A DNA stretch of 64,000 nucleotides, taken from positions 12,200,836-12,264,835 of the forward strand of contig CM046353.1 of the NCBI GenBank assembly GCA_025403435.1, written 5' to 3'. Position 1 is the stretch's first letter. Each line of letters opens with the position of its first letter. Positions 12,516-24,559 of the stretch are shown in pieces. Below the pieces are notes generated by a model, which had not been told where the DNA came from, ran no database searches, and was given only the letters and a program-made list of their open reading frames with translations. Origin of the DNA: Artocarpus heterophyllus. Its lineage: Eukaryota > Streptophyta > Magnoliopsida > Rosales > Moraceae. Both the position numbers and the translations under genes were made by a program.

Positions 12516-14735
12516 TTTTGGATTTTTGTATATGGGATTCGTTAATATGGTTATTTGTATCTATGATGTTTGTTTACATATTGAAAGTATTTTGGATTAT
12601 TGCATCCATGATCTGCTGGCTTAGTGATTTGTATATGTGATATGTTGTTTATATAATCATACTACATATTCATACTAGTATTGATATATGTGCTTTGTTA
12701 CTGTATATATTTAAATATTTCGGATTATTGTTTATACAGATTATTGTTTGTATCTGTGATCTGTTGATTTGGTGATTTGTATATGTGACTTGTTCTTAAT
12801 ATATTCATATTAGTATTGAAATCTGTGATTTGTTAGTATTTGATATGATTTTGGGATTTTGTTATATTAGTTAATCACTTATAAATTTGTTTCTGATATG
12901 TTGTTCTCTTTATACATTACTGGTAGACTCTGTTATCTTTTATTTGCTGGGGATGATGTTAAATCTGATTGTGTACTGATATTGCATGTTGATTTGTGAT
13001 TTGGCTCCCATGTCTATGATGGAATCCATTATTTTTATGCATTTGTAGTAGTGTTATATCGTGTCGTTTGGCACTTATTGTGGCCGCTTTACTCCCTGAT
13101 GTAAAGCAGTTGTTCAATATCTTCCTTCCATTGGCTTGCTGTCGTTTGTCACACTACCCCTTTTGTGTGTTTGCTGTCGTTTTCACATATTAATGTTTAT
13201 CACGATGGATTCCCAGTGTACATGATAATGACAACCCTAAAGGTTCCTCAGTTGGGCTTAATAGAGCTGGCCGCTCGGAGATGGGTCGTTTTAGGGATGA
13301 TATGACAGCACAAATGTGAGTGTCTTACCAACGACAGCTGTGGTTTTAATTTAGCACCACTGTTGTTATAATTTGTAATGTTGTGTCTTCTTTGAAACCA
13401 ATGTCGCCAGCTTGTTGGAATTTGGCACTTGTTTGTTGTTGGTATTTGTATGATATTTAATATTATTAGTGCTTTTATTATTATTAAGATTATTACAAGT
13501 TCTTTTTTTTTTTTTCGCATATTAACTTGTATTTACTTGTTTTACATGCTTATTAACAGGATTTAAGAAATTTAAATTACAAAAAAAAAAAACTTCTACA
13601 ATCATGACAAACTTATTCTTTTTTCTTTTTTCTTTTTTCATTCTTTAACGTTTTTTAAACTATATTTCTTGAATCTTCTTTCTGTTTCTATTATTTTTTT
13701 TCCTTTTTTAACATTTTTGATTTATTTTTAATTATTTTATATTACTTTTTTTTAACATTTCAAACTTTGCTGTCCAAACACAAATCCAATTCAAACTATA
13801 GTTATTGGCACTCTACCAAACACAAATTCAATTCAGATTTCCTGTTAGGATTAAAAAACAAACTATAAATCCAAACTCCAATTTGGAATTTTGTTTGCAC
13901 CACACAATTTGAACTTTTTTGTTCAAATTAAAATAGTTCAAACTAACACATTTCGAACCAACGAAGCAAACATGACCGTTATTTTTCTTTGGACATCACT
14001 GTTTTATTTTTTATTATTTTAACAACCTTATTTTTTATCTCTCTCTTTTTTTTTTTTTGGAAAATTGTACCAAATAGCACAGGTTTAATTCTTAATATAA
14101 GCAAATAGTACACTTTTAAAAATATTAAAGTAAACTTTTTTAGAATCTTGTACTCTTTTTAAACACTTGAATTTTTAATTTTACCTCATCATTTTTCTTC
14201 TTTTTCTTCTTTGCTTTCTTTTCTTTTTGTTTTTTGTTATGACACTATTATTTCGTGTTTCTCTTTATGCCATTCTATATAAAAATAAATTTTATTTTAA
14301 TCTAAGTGGACTATAAACTAAACACTATTACGTTTTGGAATGATGGGTTAATTCCCTCCTTTTCTGTTTTTTTTTTATTATTAAAACTTTAGGTATGAAG
14401 CATTTGTTTAAAACGTTTTATATAGTTATTAAATAAATAAACGTATTCAATTATATGGCACATTATTAATATTTTTAATTTGAATAAAACCTACCAAAGT
14501 ATAATTAATAGCCACTAAAGTAATTTCCATAAAATATGAAATATGGCAACATTTACTCCTATTCATTTGTCTTCTTTGATGGAAAGAGTGCACTATACGT
14601 TAGGATATGGTCTCTTGTCTACAAAATTTTTTTTGTAATATTCCAGCAATACATTAATTAGATCTTGCATATGCTAGTCAACCATCTCTAAAATTGTTTT
14701 TGATAAAATGTCGAATCTAATTGGAAGAGGGATGG

Positions 14736-14746
14736 ACTTTTAATTT
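14736..14746. other. Deletion junction in unit B
   Basis: Sequence matching unit A up to about 5342 is joined to sequence matching unit A from about 7245. Both sides in unit A carry the word GACTTTT (at 5335-5341 and 7242-7248) and one copy remains here. This is a microhomology deletion of about 1.9 kb that removed the type 2 DUF674 locus. Confidence 0.8.
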
Positions 14747-15342
14747 TTTATTGACAACTTCTATTTTCTCAATTCATCTCTTTTTCAAAATATGCATCTA
14801 GAGTCATTTGTTTTTTCTTTGTACCTAAATTAAACTAAACATCGTCTTTAAATTTTTGCAAAGCATACACTACATCTAATACATTTTTTTTAATGTTGTA
14901 GCAAGTAGTTATTTAAGATTACTATTACTTGAAATGCCTCCTTTGAGGAAACATTTGGTAAGTAAAACACAACTGGCATCTGAATCATGATCATCATCCG
15001 CGACGTATCTATTATTCTTTGAATAATCTCGTTATCAACAGGTGATTACATCACTGTATCATTTTCACTAAGATAATTCACTGAATTTTCTATGTACACA
15101 TATTAATTTTTGACCACATACCATTATCTTTCGCATTTATTTATAACTCATGCGTGAATCTTAGTGAAAAAAAAAAAAAGGTGCATGTACAAGAATAATT
15201 AAAACATAAAATTCTTCATAAATTAATAAATTAATAATTTATTGATAAATTAATAAATCATTTATTTATCGATGAATAAATAACCTCTTTAAAATATTTT
15301 TTTTCATAGTCCTAACAATATGCATTTATAGCAGTTTTACTG
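14743..15342 (-). mobile_element. Truncated pogo-like remnant, unit B
   Basis: Right part of the same element as 7037-7841, including the degraded transposase tail and the terminal CAGTAAAAC word at 15333-15342. The left part was lost in the adjacent deletion. Confidence 0.6.
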
Positions 15343-15904
15343 TACAGTACACATGCTTAAGGTTCAACTCTGCTAGTCATAATTTGCTTCGGTATTTGGC
15401 GAAGTTGTTCGTAGAGAGAAGGATCAAAAGAGGAGGTGATCAGAAAACTGCCAATGGACCACATACTAATCCTTTAAAAGAAATGTAGTAACTTTTTAAT
15501 TGCTTCATATTCTGGAGTACTAAATTTTATAGCATGCACGCTTAATGGTGAAAAGATAACACTAAATGTAGTTAAGACTCTTGATTAATCAAACTTCAGA
15601 AACATCTACTCTCACGGCGATCCCCAACTAGAAAACAAACAATTTGCAGAACTCCTGCTTCTTTGAGGTGAACATATACATTGAGACAAATTTCCAGCAT
15701 TAAACCTAATTATAAAAGCAAATTCGAGCAATAAAAGATCATCAAACGTGTGATGAACAAGGGAAAACATGGAAATTGGACAATTTTAGCAAGTTAAGAG
15801 ACGAGAGATCAACAGAGAAATAAAATAAAATCACTACTAACATTCCACTTGGTATGAATTGCATAAAATAGAGTAAAGTAAACAAAAAGAAACTAATTAT
15901 TGAC
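15343..15904. other. Non-coding sequence of unit B
   Basis: Matches 7842-8387 of unit A with scattered changes. No gene seen. Confidence 0.5.
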
Positions 15905-16493
15905 CTCGTTCATGCCCAATGTGACAATCTTCTCCTCAAGTTCACCGACCTCCTTCACATCAAACTCGACAAGAAAAAGCAATGCTTGATATGGCGGACG
16001 TAGGCTTCACTTCTAAAAATCCATTATCATATGTGTGACAACACCTTTAACATAGCCTCCCTCCCCGTTGCCTAAGGACTCTTCTTGTGCCTCATCTGCA
16101 CTTGTAACCAAGGACACCTAAGTTGTTGGTAAATTATTGCCAATGGCACATCTGGCTCCATGGCTTTCTGACACAAGTGGCTTCCTTGGGTGGCACTTAC
16201 AAGTTTACAGCTTCTAATTAGCCGCTGTTCATATTAACACATGGTTCGGAACTTCCAACTTGCGACTTAGGTTTAAGCAGGGTGTCCTTGTTGACATTAA
16301 GATATTTTCAATGCTCGCATAAACCTCGCACAGAAAACCCACCATGACATTTTTTGTTAGCAACCTAATCGCGGTGCTGACAGGCGGAGAAAAAACTGTT
16401 AAGAGAAAATGAATTCCTTGCCTACTTTGGCAAACAGGACTTTCTGCGTCTTTTGTGGATCAAAAGCTTCAAATTCGTTTTGGAGTTGAACAT
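15905..16493 (-). pseudogene. DUF674 type 3 pseudogene, unit B copy
   Basis: Counterpart of 8388-8982. The same broken N-terminal frame is present, with one more in-frame stop created near the KEF motif (the unit A codon CGA reads TGA on this strand). The exon still ends at GAG before a GT donor. No exon 2 is found downstream. Confidence 0.78.
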
Positions 16494-17927
16494 TGTTGTT
16501 TCCAGTTGGAAGCAATTTATTTGTTGCAACATTTTTATATACAAGATTAACATACTACGTTGGAGGGTCCAAATTCATTTGCTATTGCTCATTTTGAAGG
16601 GGAAGGGATAACGACAAAATGAATCAAGTTTCTCCCACGACGGATACAGAAGTCCATTGGGCCATTATTACAAGTCATGCCCCTTTGGCTCCTCCGGAGA
16701 GAGTAATAGATTGAGATTCAAGAACACCCAAAAATCATGCAACTAATGAAGAAGACGGCTAAGAATGCTGATTTATCATCAAGAAAACAATACAATAGAT
16801 TGAGGTGTAAAATGTTGTCAACAAGTTTTCAACAATAGTAAACGCTGATTTGTAGCTCAAACTTTTATTTTAAACGGCGGTCTCGTATGCCAGACCAAGA
16901 TCTAAAATATGAAAGAATGGGTAAAGTTGTCTCAGGAATCAATGAATTTGATGACGTGTTGTATCAGCCATACGATTAGGTGAGGATCTATGTCTTGAAT
17001 CAGGGGTGATTACACATCTGACTTTTCATATTAAAAAGTAGAATTCAAAGTATAAAAATGAAACGTTGGGAGAGATCTTGGCATGTCACTGGCAAAAAAA
17101 GCACAAAAGATCTTCATCCCAAATTATTATACATTACTATGAGAAAACATAACCAAACATTTTAAGACGTGTAATAATCTAAATTAAAATATGTGTGTCG
17201 GGTTGAGGCAGGGCCTATATAATCTCAATAACCAAAATGAAATTTCCATATTTTATTTTTCACAAAAGAGTTGCTAACGTTTGCGCTTAATTGGCTTTTA
17301 ATTTGCCCCCTTAAACCAGGACGTACCAGAAGTAGAACGTGAAGATACCTGTTTGATGATGTGTTCAAATGAAGAAGAATTTGCACCGTTAAGGAATATA
17401 GTGATAATGTTAATAAGAACATTAGTGAATATAATAACTGCTGCTGGCTGCATAACAGAGAATTTTTTTTTTTTTAAATGAAATTACACTTGAATGAAAC
17501 ATGGGTAGTGGGGGAAGTTCAGTTTTGACAGTAAGGGAATTAGTTTTAATCAGAATAATAATCGCTGCTGGAGAAAGAAGAGGAAGATTGGGAGATCCGA
17601 TGGGCGGTTTTGGATCTTCAGTTTACAGAGGCAGCGGAATTATGTTCTAGTTATTGCTTTCCAATGGAGCAGATAAGTTATAAGGTTGAACGATGAATTA
17701 CTCGGGACAATAAAAAGCAAGAAGTATGAAAAGCAAGTTGTCAGCTTCTCTTGATGCCTTCAACCGTAATTGAGTTTTGGAGATGGGAGAAGAAAGATTT
17801 GAACATTTTTATCTAAAAAGTTTTGAAAAGGAAAGCAAAATGAAAATGAAAACCACTAAAATAAAAAGTGGATGAGAGACTAGATCAGACAAATCCAAGT
17901 ATATAGTCGTATTCCTCTTAACACCGT

Positions 17928-18951
17928 CTATACTGGAACAACTCTGATGCTTTGTTTCCCCAAGAAAACATCGGTCAGAATAGTCTTGGACTCGAACGAT
18001 GCCTTCAACAATTTTAAGCCCTGTACAAAACAAACACATGGTTCCATATCGTAGTCAGACCTAATTATCCACAAACATTCTAATCACGTATTCATTGAAA
18101 CAACAACATATACCAAACCAACTAAAACTCATGAATCGAAGGGAGCAACAAAATTACTCTCTTTTGAGACAGGAAAACAAGAAGTGAGTTTCATCAATCC
18201 ATATAATATGAAACACAAAAGAATTGAGCTTTTGATTTTTTTTTCACTTTAAACCAATGCCAAACATACGAAAGAAAAGAAAATTACTAGAGGAGATAAA
18301 AGAAAAGAAAAGAAAACAAAATTGACACACCTCATCCATACCAAAGGAAACCACCATCTCCTCAAGATCATCAATCTTCTTAACCTTGTACTTGTTAAGC
18401 AAAGTAATGCATGATATAGTGGACATAGGTTTGACTTCCAAATCATCCATGATCATGTAAGTAATCACTTCCTTCACAAAGCCTCTCCCACTGGACGATG
18501 ACGAGGCCTGAGCAGCCTGCTCTACAAAGCGCACCACGGTGTCCATTGTGCAATTGCAATAGGGACACCGGTCCCTCGGATTGTAGGTCACATAGCGATT
18601 GCAATTGCCACAATTGAACACATTCGGAGTCTGATCAGCAGCATTGTGGGGCAACACCAGCAGTGTCACGGCACCATCAGAAACAAGCAACTTGGGCTTG
18701 AGCAGGGTGTCCTTTTCAGCCCCTGGTTGTATGTAAGTCTCACTCAGGTTTTCAAAGCTTCGGTAGAGATTTCCGAGACAGCCCACCATGTCATTGGTAG
18801 AGAGAATCCCAGTTACTGTGCCAATAGGCAGAGACATGAGCGAGAAAAGGAAGTCAACAAAGTCTTTTCCAGCTTCAGCAAAGAGGACCCTTTTCGCTTT
18901 TGTGTCCACTAAAAGCTTCACACTCATGCTGGGATTAGTGGTTGTTGGCAT
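17928..18951 (-). CDS. DUF674 family protein, type 1, unit C copy (2 exons)
   Basis: Exon 1 18331-18951 (207 codons, GAG before GT), exon 2 17928-18020 (30 codons plus stop), 237 aa, intron 18021-18330. The protein starts MPTTTNPSMS, differing from the unit A protein by P for S at residue 2 and R for G at residue 119. Zinc-ribbon cysteines C114, C117, C129 and C132 are intact. A deletion just downstream of the stop (junction near 17911) removed about 200 bases present in units A and B, so the transcript end may differ. No function is known for the family. Confidence 0.9.
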
Positions 18952-19438
18952 GTTGAAGTTTATTTCTTCTCCTGATCTTTGGAGCTTCGAGTTACTGTTT
19001 AAGCAAGATAAAGATGACTCTAGAAATTGAGAATGTTGAAAGGAAGATTAAAGCGTTTCTTCTTGTTGTTTTAGCTAAACTGGTAAAGTAAGGAATTTCT
19101 TTTCCTTGCATTTTGCTTTGTTTTCAAAAGTTTTCGTGCTTGTTGAATAAAGGGAGTTATTCTAGGAGAAAAATGAGCGATTCATTCCTTCAGGCTATAG
19201 GAAAGGGATATTTATCCGAGTGTTTGTATTTGCATCGTCTTAACCTTTCATTCTAAATACATTCCTTATAATTATAAAATAATTAATATTATTTATTATA
19301 CACTTTTATAATTTCAAAATCACCTTTAAGATTAATTCTACCTCCCACCTTCTCCCAACGGGTTTTTTTCTTTTTTCTTTTTTACCGTTGCTCTCACGCT
19401 TCTCCTCTTCTCTCTATTTTTCGTAAGGCTCCGAATCA

Positions 19439-21865
19439 GTGTCTTACCAACGACAGCTGTGGTTTTAATTTAGCACCACTGTTGTTATAATTTGTAATGT
19501 TGTGTCATTTTTTAAACCAATGTCGCCAGTTTGTTGGAATTTAGCACTTATTTGTTGTTGGTATTTGTATGATATTTAATATTATTAGTGCTTGTATTAT
19601 TACTAAAATTATTACAAGTTCTTTTTTTTCGCATATTAACTTGTATTTGCTTCTTTTATATGCTTATTAACTGGATTTAAGAAATTTAAATTACAAAAAA
19701 AAAAAAAATCTCCTACATTCATCACAAACTTTTTTCTTTTCTTTTTTTTTTTTTCATTCTTTAACGTTTTTTAAATTATATTTCTTGAATCTTCTTTCTG
19801 TTTCTATTTTTTTTTCCATTTTTAGCATTTTTGATTTATTTTTAATTATTTTTAATTATTTTTTTTTTTAACGTTTCAAACTTTGGTGTCCAAACACAAA
19901 TCCAATTCAAACTATAGTTATTGGCACTCTACCAAACACAAATTCATTTCAGATTTCCTGTTAGGATTAAAAAACAAACTATAAATCCAAACTCCAATTT
20001 GGAATTCTGTTTGCACCACACAATTTGAACTTTTTTGTTCAAATTAAAATAGTTCAAACTAACACATTTCGAACCAACGAAACAAACATGGCCGTTATTT
20101 TTCTTTGGACATCACTGTTTTATTTTTTATTATTTTAACAACCTTATTTTTATCTCTCTTTTTTTTTTTTTTTGGAAAATTGCACCAAATAAAATAATTT
20201 TAATTCTTAATATAAGCAAATAGTACACTTTTAAAAATATTAAAGTAAACATTTTTAGAACCTTGTACTTTTTTTAAACACTTGAATTTTTAATTTTACC
20301 TCATCATTTTTCTTCTTTTTCTTCTTTGCTTTCTTTTCGTTTTTGTTTTTTGTTATCGCGCTATTTTTTCGTGTTTCTCTTTATGTCATTCTATATAAAA
20401 ATAAATTTTATTTTAATCTAAGTGGACTATAAACTAAACACTATTACGTCTTGGTTTATCTTTTTATTCACAATTAATGATGGGTTAATTCCCTCCTTTT
20501 TCTGTTTTTTTGTTAAAACTTTAGGTTACGAAGCATTTGTTTAAAACGTTTTATATATTCATTAAATAAATAAACGTATTCAATTATATGGCACATTATT
20601 AATATTTTTAATTTGAACAAAACCTACCAAAGTATAATTAATAGCCACTAAAGTAATTTCCATAAAATATGAAATATGGCAACATTTACTCCTATTCATT
20701 TGTCTTCTTTGATGGAAAGAGTGCACTATACGTTAGGATATGGTCTCTTGTCTACAAAAAATTTTGTAATATTCCATCAATACATTAATTAGATCTTGTA
20801 TATGCTAGTCAACCATCTCTAAAATTGTTTTTGACAAAATGTCGAATCTAATTGGATGAGGGATGGACTTTTAAAACCATGGATTGCTTCCCTTCTCTAA
20901 ATCAGCTAAAACCCAGGCTACGTTACGTTTCAAATAAATAGCTTTCCCTTCATCACAGTCTGGCCATTTCCATTTGATCCAACAGCTACGGCTAAAGTGA
21001 TAGATAGTCCGGTACTTCCATATGACTGGATTTTATAACTATTCCAACATGTGTGTGTGTGTATATATATATAAACATTAACTATAAGGGCTTTCAGACA
21101 TGACTTGGCGATAAATTTGTAGCATTATCATTAGTATTTATATATTTACAACGCTTAGTGTTTGAATAGAGTAAAAATATTCCTTTCACTCAAATTTTAA
21201 AAATATAAATAAAAACCACTTTTTCATGATTTGGTATTTGAATTTTTCACAAAACAATCACATAACATTATATATATACACGTTCGTTTATTTATTTTCT
21301 TCAAAAAAATTACAATACTAATAAAATGCCGTGAATTCTTATGGTGGAAAAAATTATATTGCTCTATAAGTTAAGTATGGGTGTTTTAACCGCCGATTAA
21401 CTTATTTATTTTGCAATTTAGAAGCAATTCTATATCATGTGCCGTAAATTATATGGACAGTCATGGAGGACATAAGCTAAAAGCCTTCTTCATCTTTAGT
21501 GCAAAATTACTTTTTCCACAAGTGCAATTGTCACATAAATGAAATTTATCACTCTCTAAAATGCCATTTTCACAATAACAAAAAACTATTCCACGCTGAT
21601 AAAACATAGTATATATCATTATTCACCTGACATTCAAGAATTATAAGACTGCAAATTAATACTTCCATTTCCAAAATTGATGGAAAAATTACATCCACCG
21701 CTCTTTTTTCCTGTCTTAGACGACACTATCGCACGAAATTAGCTAGCCAGCCTTCAAGAAAGACAGGCTAGTATTAATAAACCGAAAAGAAAACTTAAAG
21801 CACCAAACACTACTAAATTAAAATAAAACTCAACTCCAAATTAACAATAACACAATCATGGTCTC
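19439..21865. other. AT-rich spacer between the type 1 and type 2 genes, unit C
   Basis: Non-coding. It matches unit A 3921-6351 (minus small indels). It includes a copy of the dispersed TTCAAACTAACAC repeat (about 19885-20095), poly-T runs near 20160, and a short TG/TA microsatellite near 21051-21072. No gene seen. Confidence 0.6.
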
Positions 21866-22711
21866 CTACTTCCCAAGAAAAACGTTGGTGAGAATAGTAT
21901 TCGTCTGCAGGGAGTTCAACAATTTCAAGCCCTATATATATCGACATAAACAAGCACAAATCAATATATTAATTCACCAAAAGAAAAAAGAGCAAAAATC
22001 TACATATGTTAAAACAATAAAATCCAAAACAATAAGAAACTCCATTATAAAACCTACCTCGTTTATGACTACGGAAACAGTCTTCTCCTCAACTGCACCC
22101 ACCTCCTTAACATTGAACTTGTTAAGCATGGTAATGCTTGATATAGTTGACATAGGCTTCACTTCAAGATCGTCCATGATCATATATGTAACTACACCTT
22201 TCACAAAACCTCCCTCATGATCAGCAGATGAACCTTCAACATGATTAGGAGCCGGGGGAGCCACATAGCCCAACTCCGTTGAGATGGTGTTATTGCAATA
22301 AGTACACCAGGCTCCTGGCCTTTCGTCAGACCCACGTTTGTAACAGTTCCCAGACATGTACAGCTTTTTAGTACGAACTGACGTGTCACCGTTGGCCGTC
22401 AAAGAGAGAAGGGGGACAGAAGAAGAGCCGACTGATGAACTTGGCTTCAAAAGAACGTCTTTGTTAACATTGGGCTGCATGTAAGTGTTGCTTAAATTTT
22501 CAAAACTCTCGTAAAGCTTCCCGAGAGTTCCAACCATGCCTTTCGTTGAGAGGAGCCTGATGATTGTTCCCACAGGCAAAGCCAAAAGGGTGAAGAGAAA
22601 ATCAGCAAAGTCCTTGCCTGCCTCAGCAAACAGGACCCTTTTTTCCTTCGAGTCGATCAGAAGTTTTAGATTGATTCTCGAATCTGCCGAGCCTGAGGTT
22701 GCCATTTTCAC
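21866..22711 (-). CDS. DUF674 family protein, type 2 (2 exons)
   Basis: Exon 1 22058-22711 (218 codons, GAG before GT), exon 2 21866-21931 (21 codons plus stop), 239 aa. The start could be the first ATG (MKMATSG) or the third codon (MATSG); the second fits the family better. Signature blocks: INLKLLIDSKEKRVLFAEAG near residues 13-32, then VTYMIMDDLEVKPMSTISS before the splice site. In the zinc-ribbon, the first cysteine is replaced: S120-G-N-C123, then C136-T-Y-C139. Exon 2 is shorter than in type 1 and ends FLGK; compared with the remnant at 6352-6420 it has a 3-base in-frame deletion. A TATA-like run at about 22766-22781 lies some 60 bases upstream of the ATG. Confidence 0.88.
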
Positions 22712-23317
22712 TAAATTCCTGTTGTTGTAGTTCTAATATAATATAAGAGATCAATGTATAGTGTGTGTGTATATATATATACGTACAGTTTTACATCTTC
22801 TTTTATATATATCCTGGCGAATAAAGAGATGATAAAGGCGAATTGAGTGATTGTTTGGTTCTCCCACGCACTATGACAATTGCAATATTGACTATAATCA
22901 AAATACCATTTAAGATTATGCATGCATATAATTGCATATTGGACATTTCAAAAGGCCGAATGGGGCTTGGATATTTTATTCGTTCGAGATGATGGAAATT
23001 GTAGTCGACCCCTCAATTAAGAAAACGTGTTATAAATATACGTTGTTGTTTGTAAAACGTTCAGAATTCTCTAGAATCATTATCACAAATTAATTAAGGC
23101 ATGAAAAAAAAAGAAGAACTTTTCAATTGTTAAAGTGAAACGCGGGAACGCATGTCATGGGAAAACAAACGACCTTATAATAATATTAATATTCTTCCGT
23201 TTCATGATGATCATGAGAATACATGTTTCAGCCTTTTGTTTAGGTCATCCAGACGCACCCGAGGTAAAGAATATTGATTGGTTGGCCTCAATATATATAT
23301 ATATATAAGTGATAAAC
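22712..23317. other. Upstream region of the type 2 gene
   Basis: No gene recognised. The first 200 bases hold TG/TA repeats (22759-22783). A TA run at 23291-23307 borders the LINE-like tail. Confidence 0.5.
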
Positions 23318-23590
23318 TTTTTTTTTTGGTTGAAAACTGAATTTCATTCCAACGAAAAGGCAAAGAGCCTACAACTAGGAAGGACAAACAACAAACTAAA
23401 AAAAACACACTGGACCAATACACTCTGAGACAAACGGAACAAAAATCAAGACTGAGAAACAGCACAAAAGAAAACATACAGGGAAAAACCAAAAAACAAA
23501 CGACTAAACTAAAAAATACAAATACAAGCCAGACCAGAAAACACACTAACTAAAGCGCGGCAGAAAACTCTCACGGAGGGTGTTGCCTGC
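23318..23590 (-). mobile_element. Truncated LINE-like 3' tail
   Basis: On the minus strand the segment ends in AATGAAATTCAGTTTTCAACC followed by a run of A (seen as T at 23318-23327). This is the pattern of the 3' end of a plant L1-type retrotransposon copied from its tail. No reverse transcriptase remains, and I could not find clear target duplications. Confidence 0.4.
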
Positions 23591-24159
23591 GAATAAAGAC
23601 GTTGTGTGTTGCAACCGAGATGTCAAATAAGATGTTGTGTATGGATATATGGTTAAAGGGTATGAAAATGTTTGGTTATGTAGGATCTTTTCAATCTAGG
23701 AATAAAGGTTTTTCTTTTCAATTTAAACAAAAAAAAACTTTTCGTTTAAAAAGTCAACAAACCATTAAAAAAAAAAAAGAAAACTAGAAAGAGGCTTAAG
23801 CAACCCATATGTGACATTTATATATATTTATCACATTGGGACTAATTTTGGAACATTTTTTTTCAATTTAGTGACTTCATAAGTTTTGAATTTTCATCGT
23901 ATTTAATTAATTAATTTATTTATATAAAAAAGGGACCAATTTAACAGCTTCAACCAAAATCTAACACATGGACTTTAGGGATTATTTATAAGATAAAATA
24001 GTTCTAGGGGACTAATTTAAAAGAGAGAAGAATTCATAGACTGTTCCTAATTAAATTTATCCTATTTCTTTATTTACATATATTATTTGAAAAATAAACA
24101 ATTTGTGAATATTCAGTGGGGACTTACCAAAATTTAATAAGTGAAATCAATAAGTAAAT
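23591..24159. other. AT-rich spacer
   Basis: No gene or clear repeat boundary seen. There are several runs of A and short AT-rich words only. Confidence 0.4.
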
Positions 24160-24554
24160 TGTTAGGATAGATGTCTTTAAAGCATATGATGTTTTGTAAA
24201 TGACATATTTATAAATAAATAAAATGAATTTTTCATTATATTTTATGTGCAAATATTTTGAAAACTTTATGAATATCATTAAATTTTATAATTATCTATG
24301 TGACCTTAAATATGGTATATAAGTGTTATATGCAAGAGGATAATATTTAAGGATTATATATAAAATGGTCAGCAACATATAATTAATTATTATAAATAAT
24401 TATTTAATTAAAGTATGTAATCTTTAATCAAGCATTACTAGTATATGTCATTTTCATTTAGAATAAAAAGGTCTTATCCAAACCGTTAATGTATTGAGTC
24501 ATTGAATGAGTTTAGTATACATAATAAGATTATGTAAGAGCAGGACATTATGTA
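24160..24554. mobile_element. Older LTR, left piece (interrupted)
   Basis: Starts TGTTAGGATAGATGTC, an LTR-like start, and is cut by the younger solo LTR whose target duplication begins at 24555. The continuation is at 26576. The composition and the phrases on the right side resemble plant Copia LTRs; this is recognition of style and no database match was made. Confidence 0.4.
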
Positions 24555-24559
24555 ATATA

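Larger units (their letters stand above)
9483..16992. repeat. Tandem segmental repeat, unit B
   Basis: Second copy of the long repeat, about 7.5 kb. It is shorter than unit A mainly through a deletion of about 1.9 kb (junction near 14740) that removed the type 2 DUF674 gene and the left part of the pogo-like element, and a 78-bp deletion near 9795 between two copies of AATTTGC. Confidence 0.9.
16993..22711. repeat. Tandem segmental repeat, unit C (last unit)
   Basis: Third copy, ending after the intact type 2 gene. It lacks about 1.27 kb (unit A 2655-3920) at a junction at 19438/19439, and a stretch next to the 3' end of the type 1 gene near 17911. It has no type 3 pseudogene. It matches unit A through the type 1 gene (including the 78-bp block that unit B lacks) and is more B-like just after about 19090. 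Confidence 0.85.

Noticed and set aside
23211..23546. 111-codon minus-strand hydrophobic frame considered as a membrane protein
   Set aside because: The sequence matches the style of a LINE 3' end with its A-tail; hydrophobicity follows from T-rich composition.
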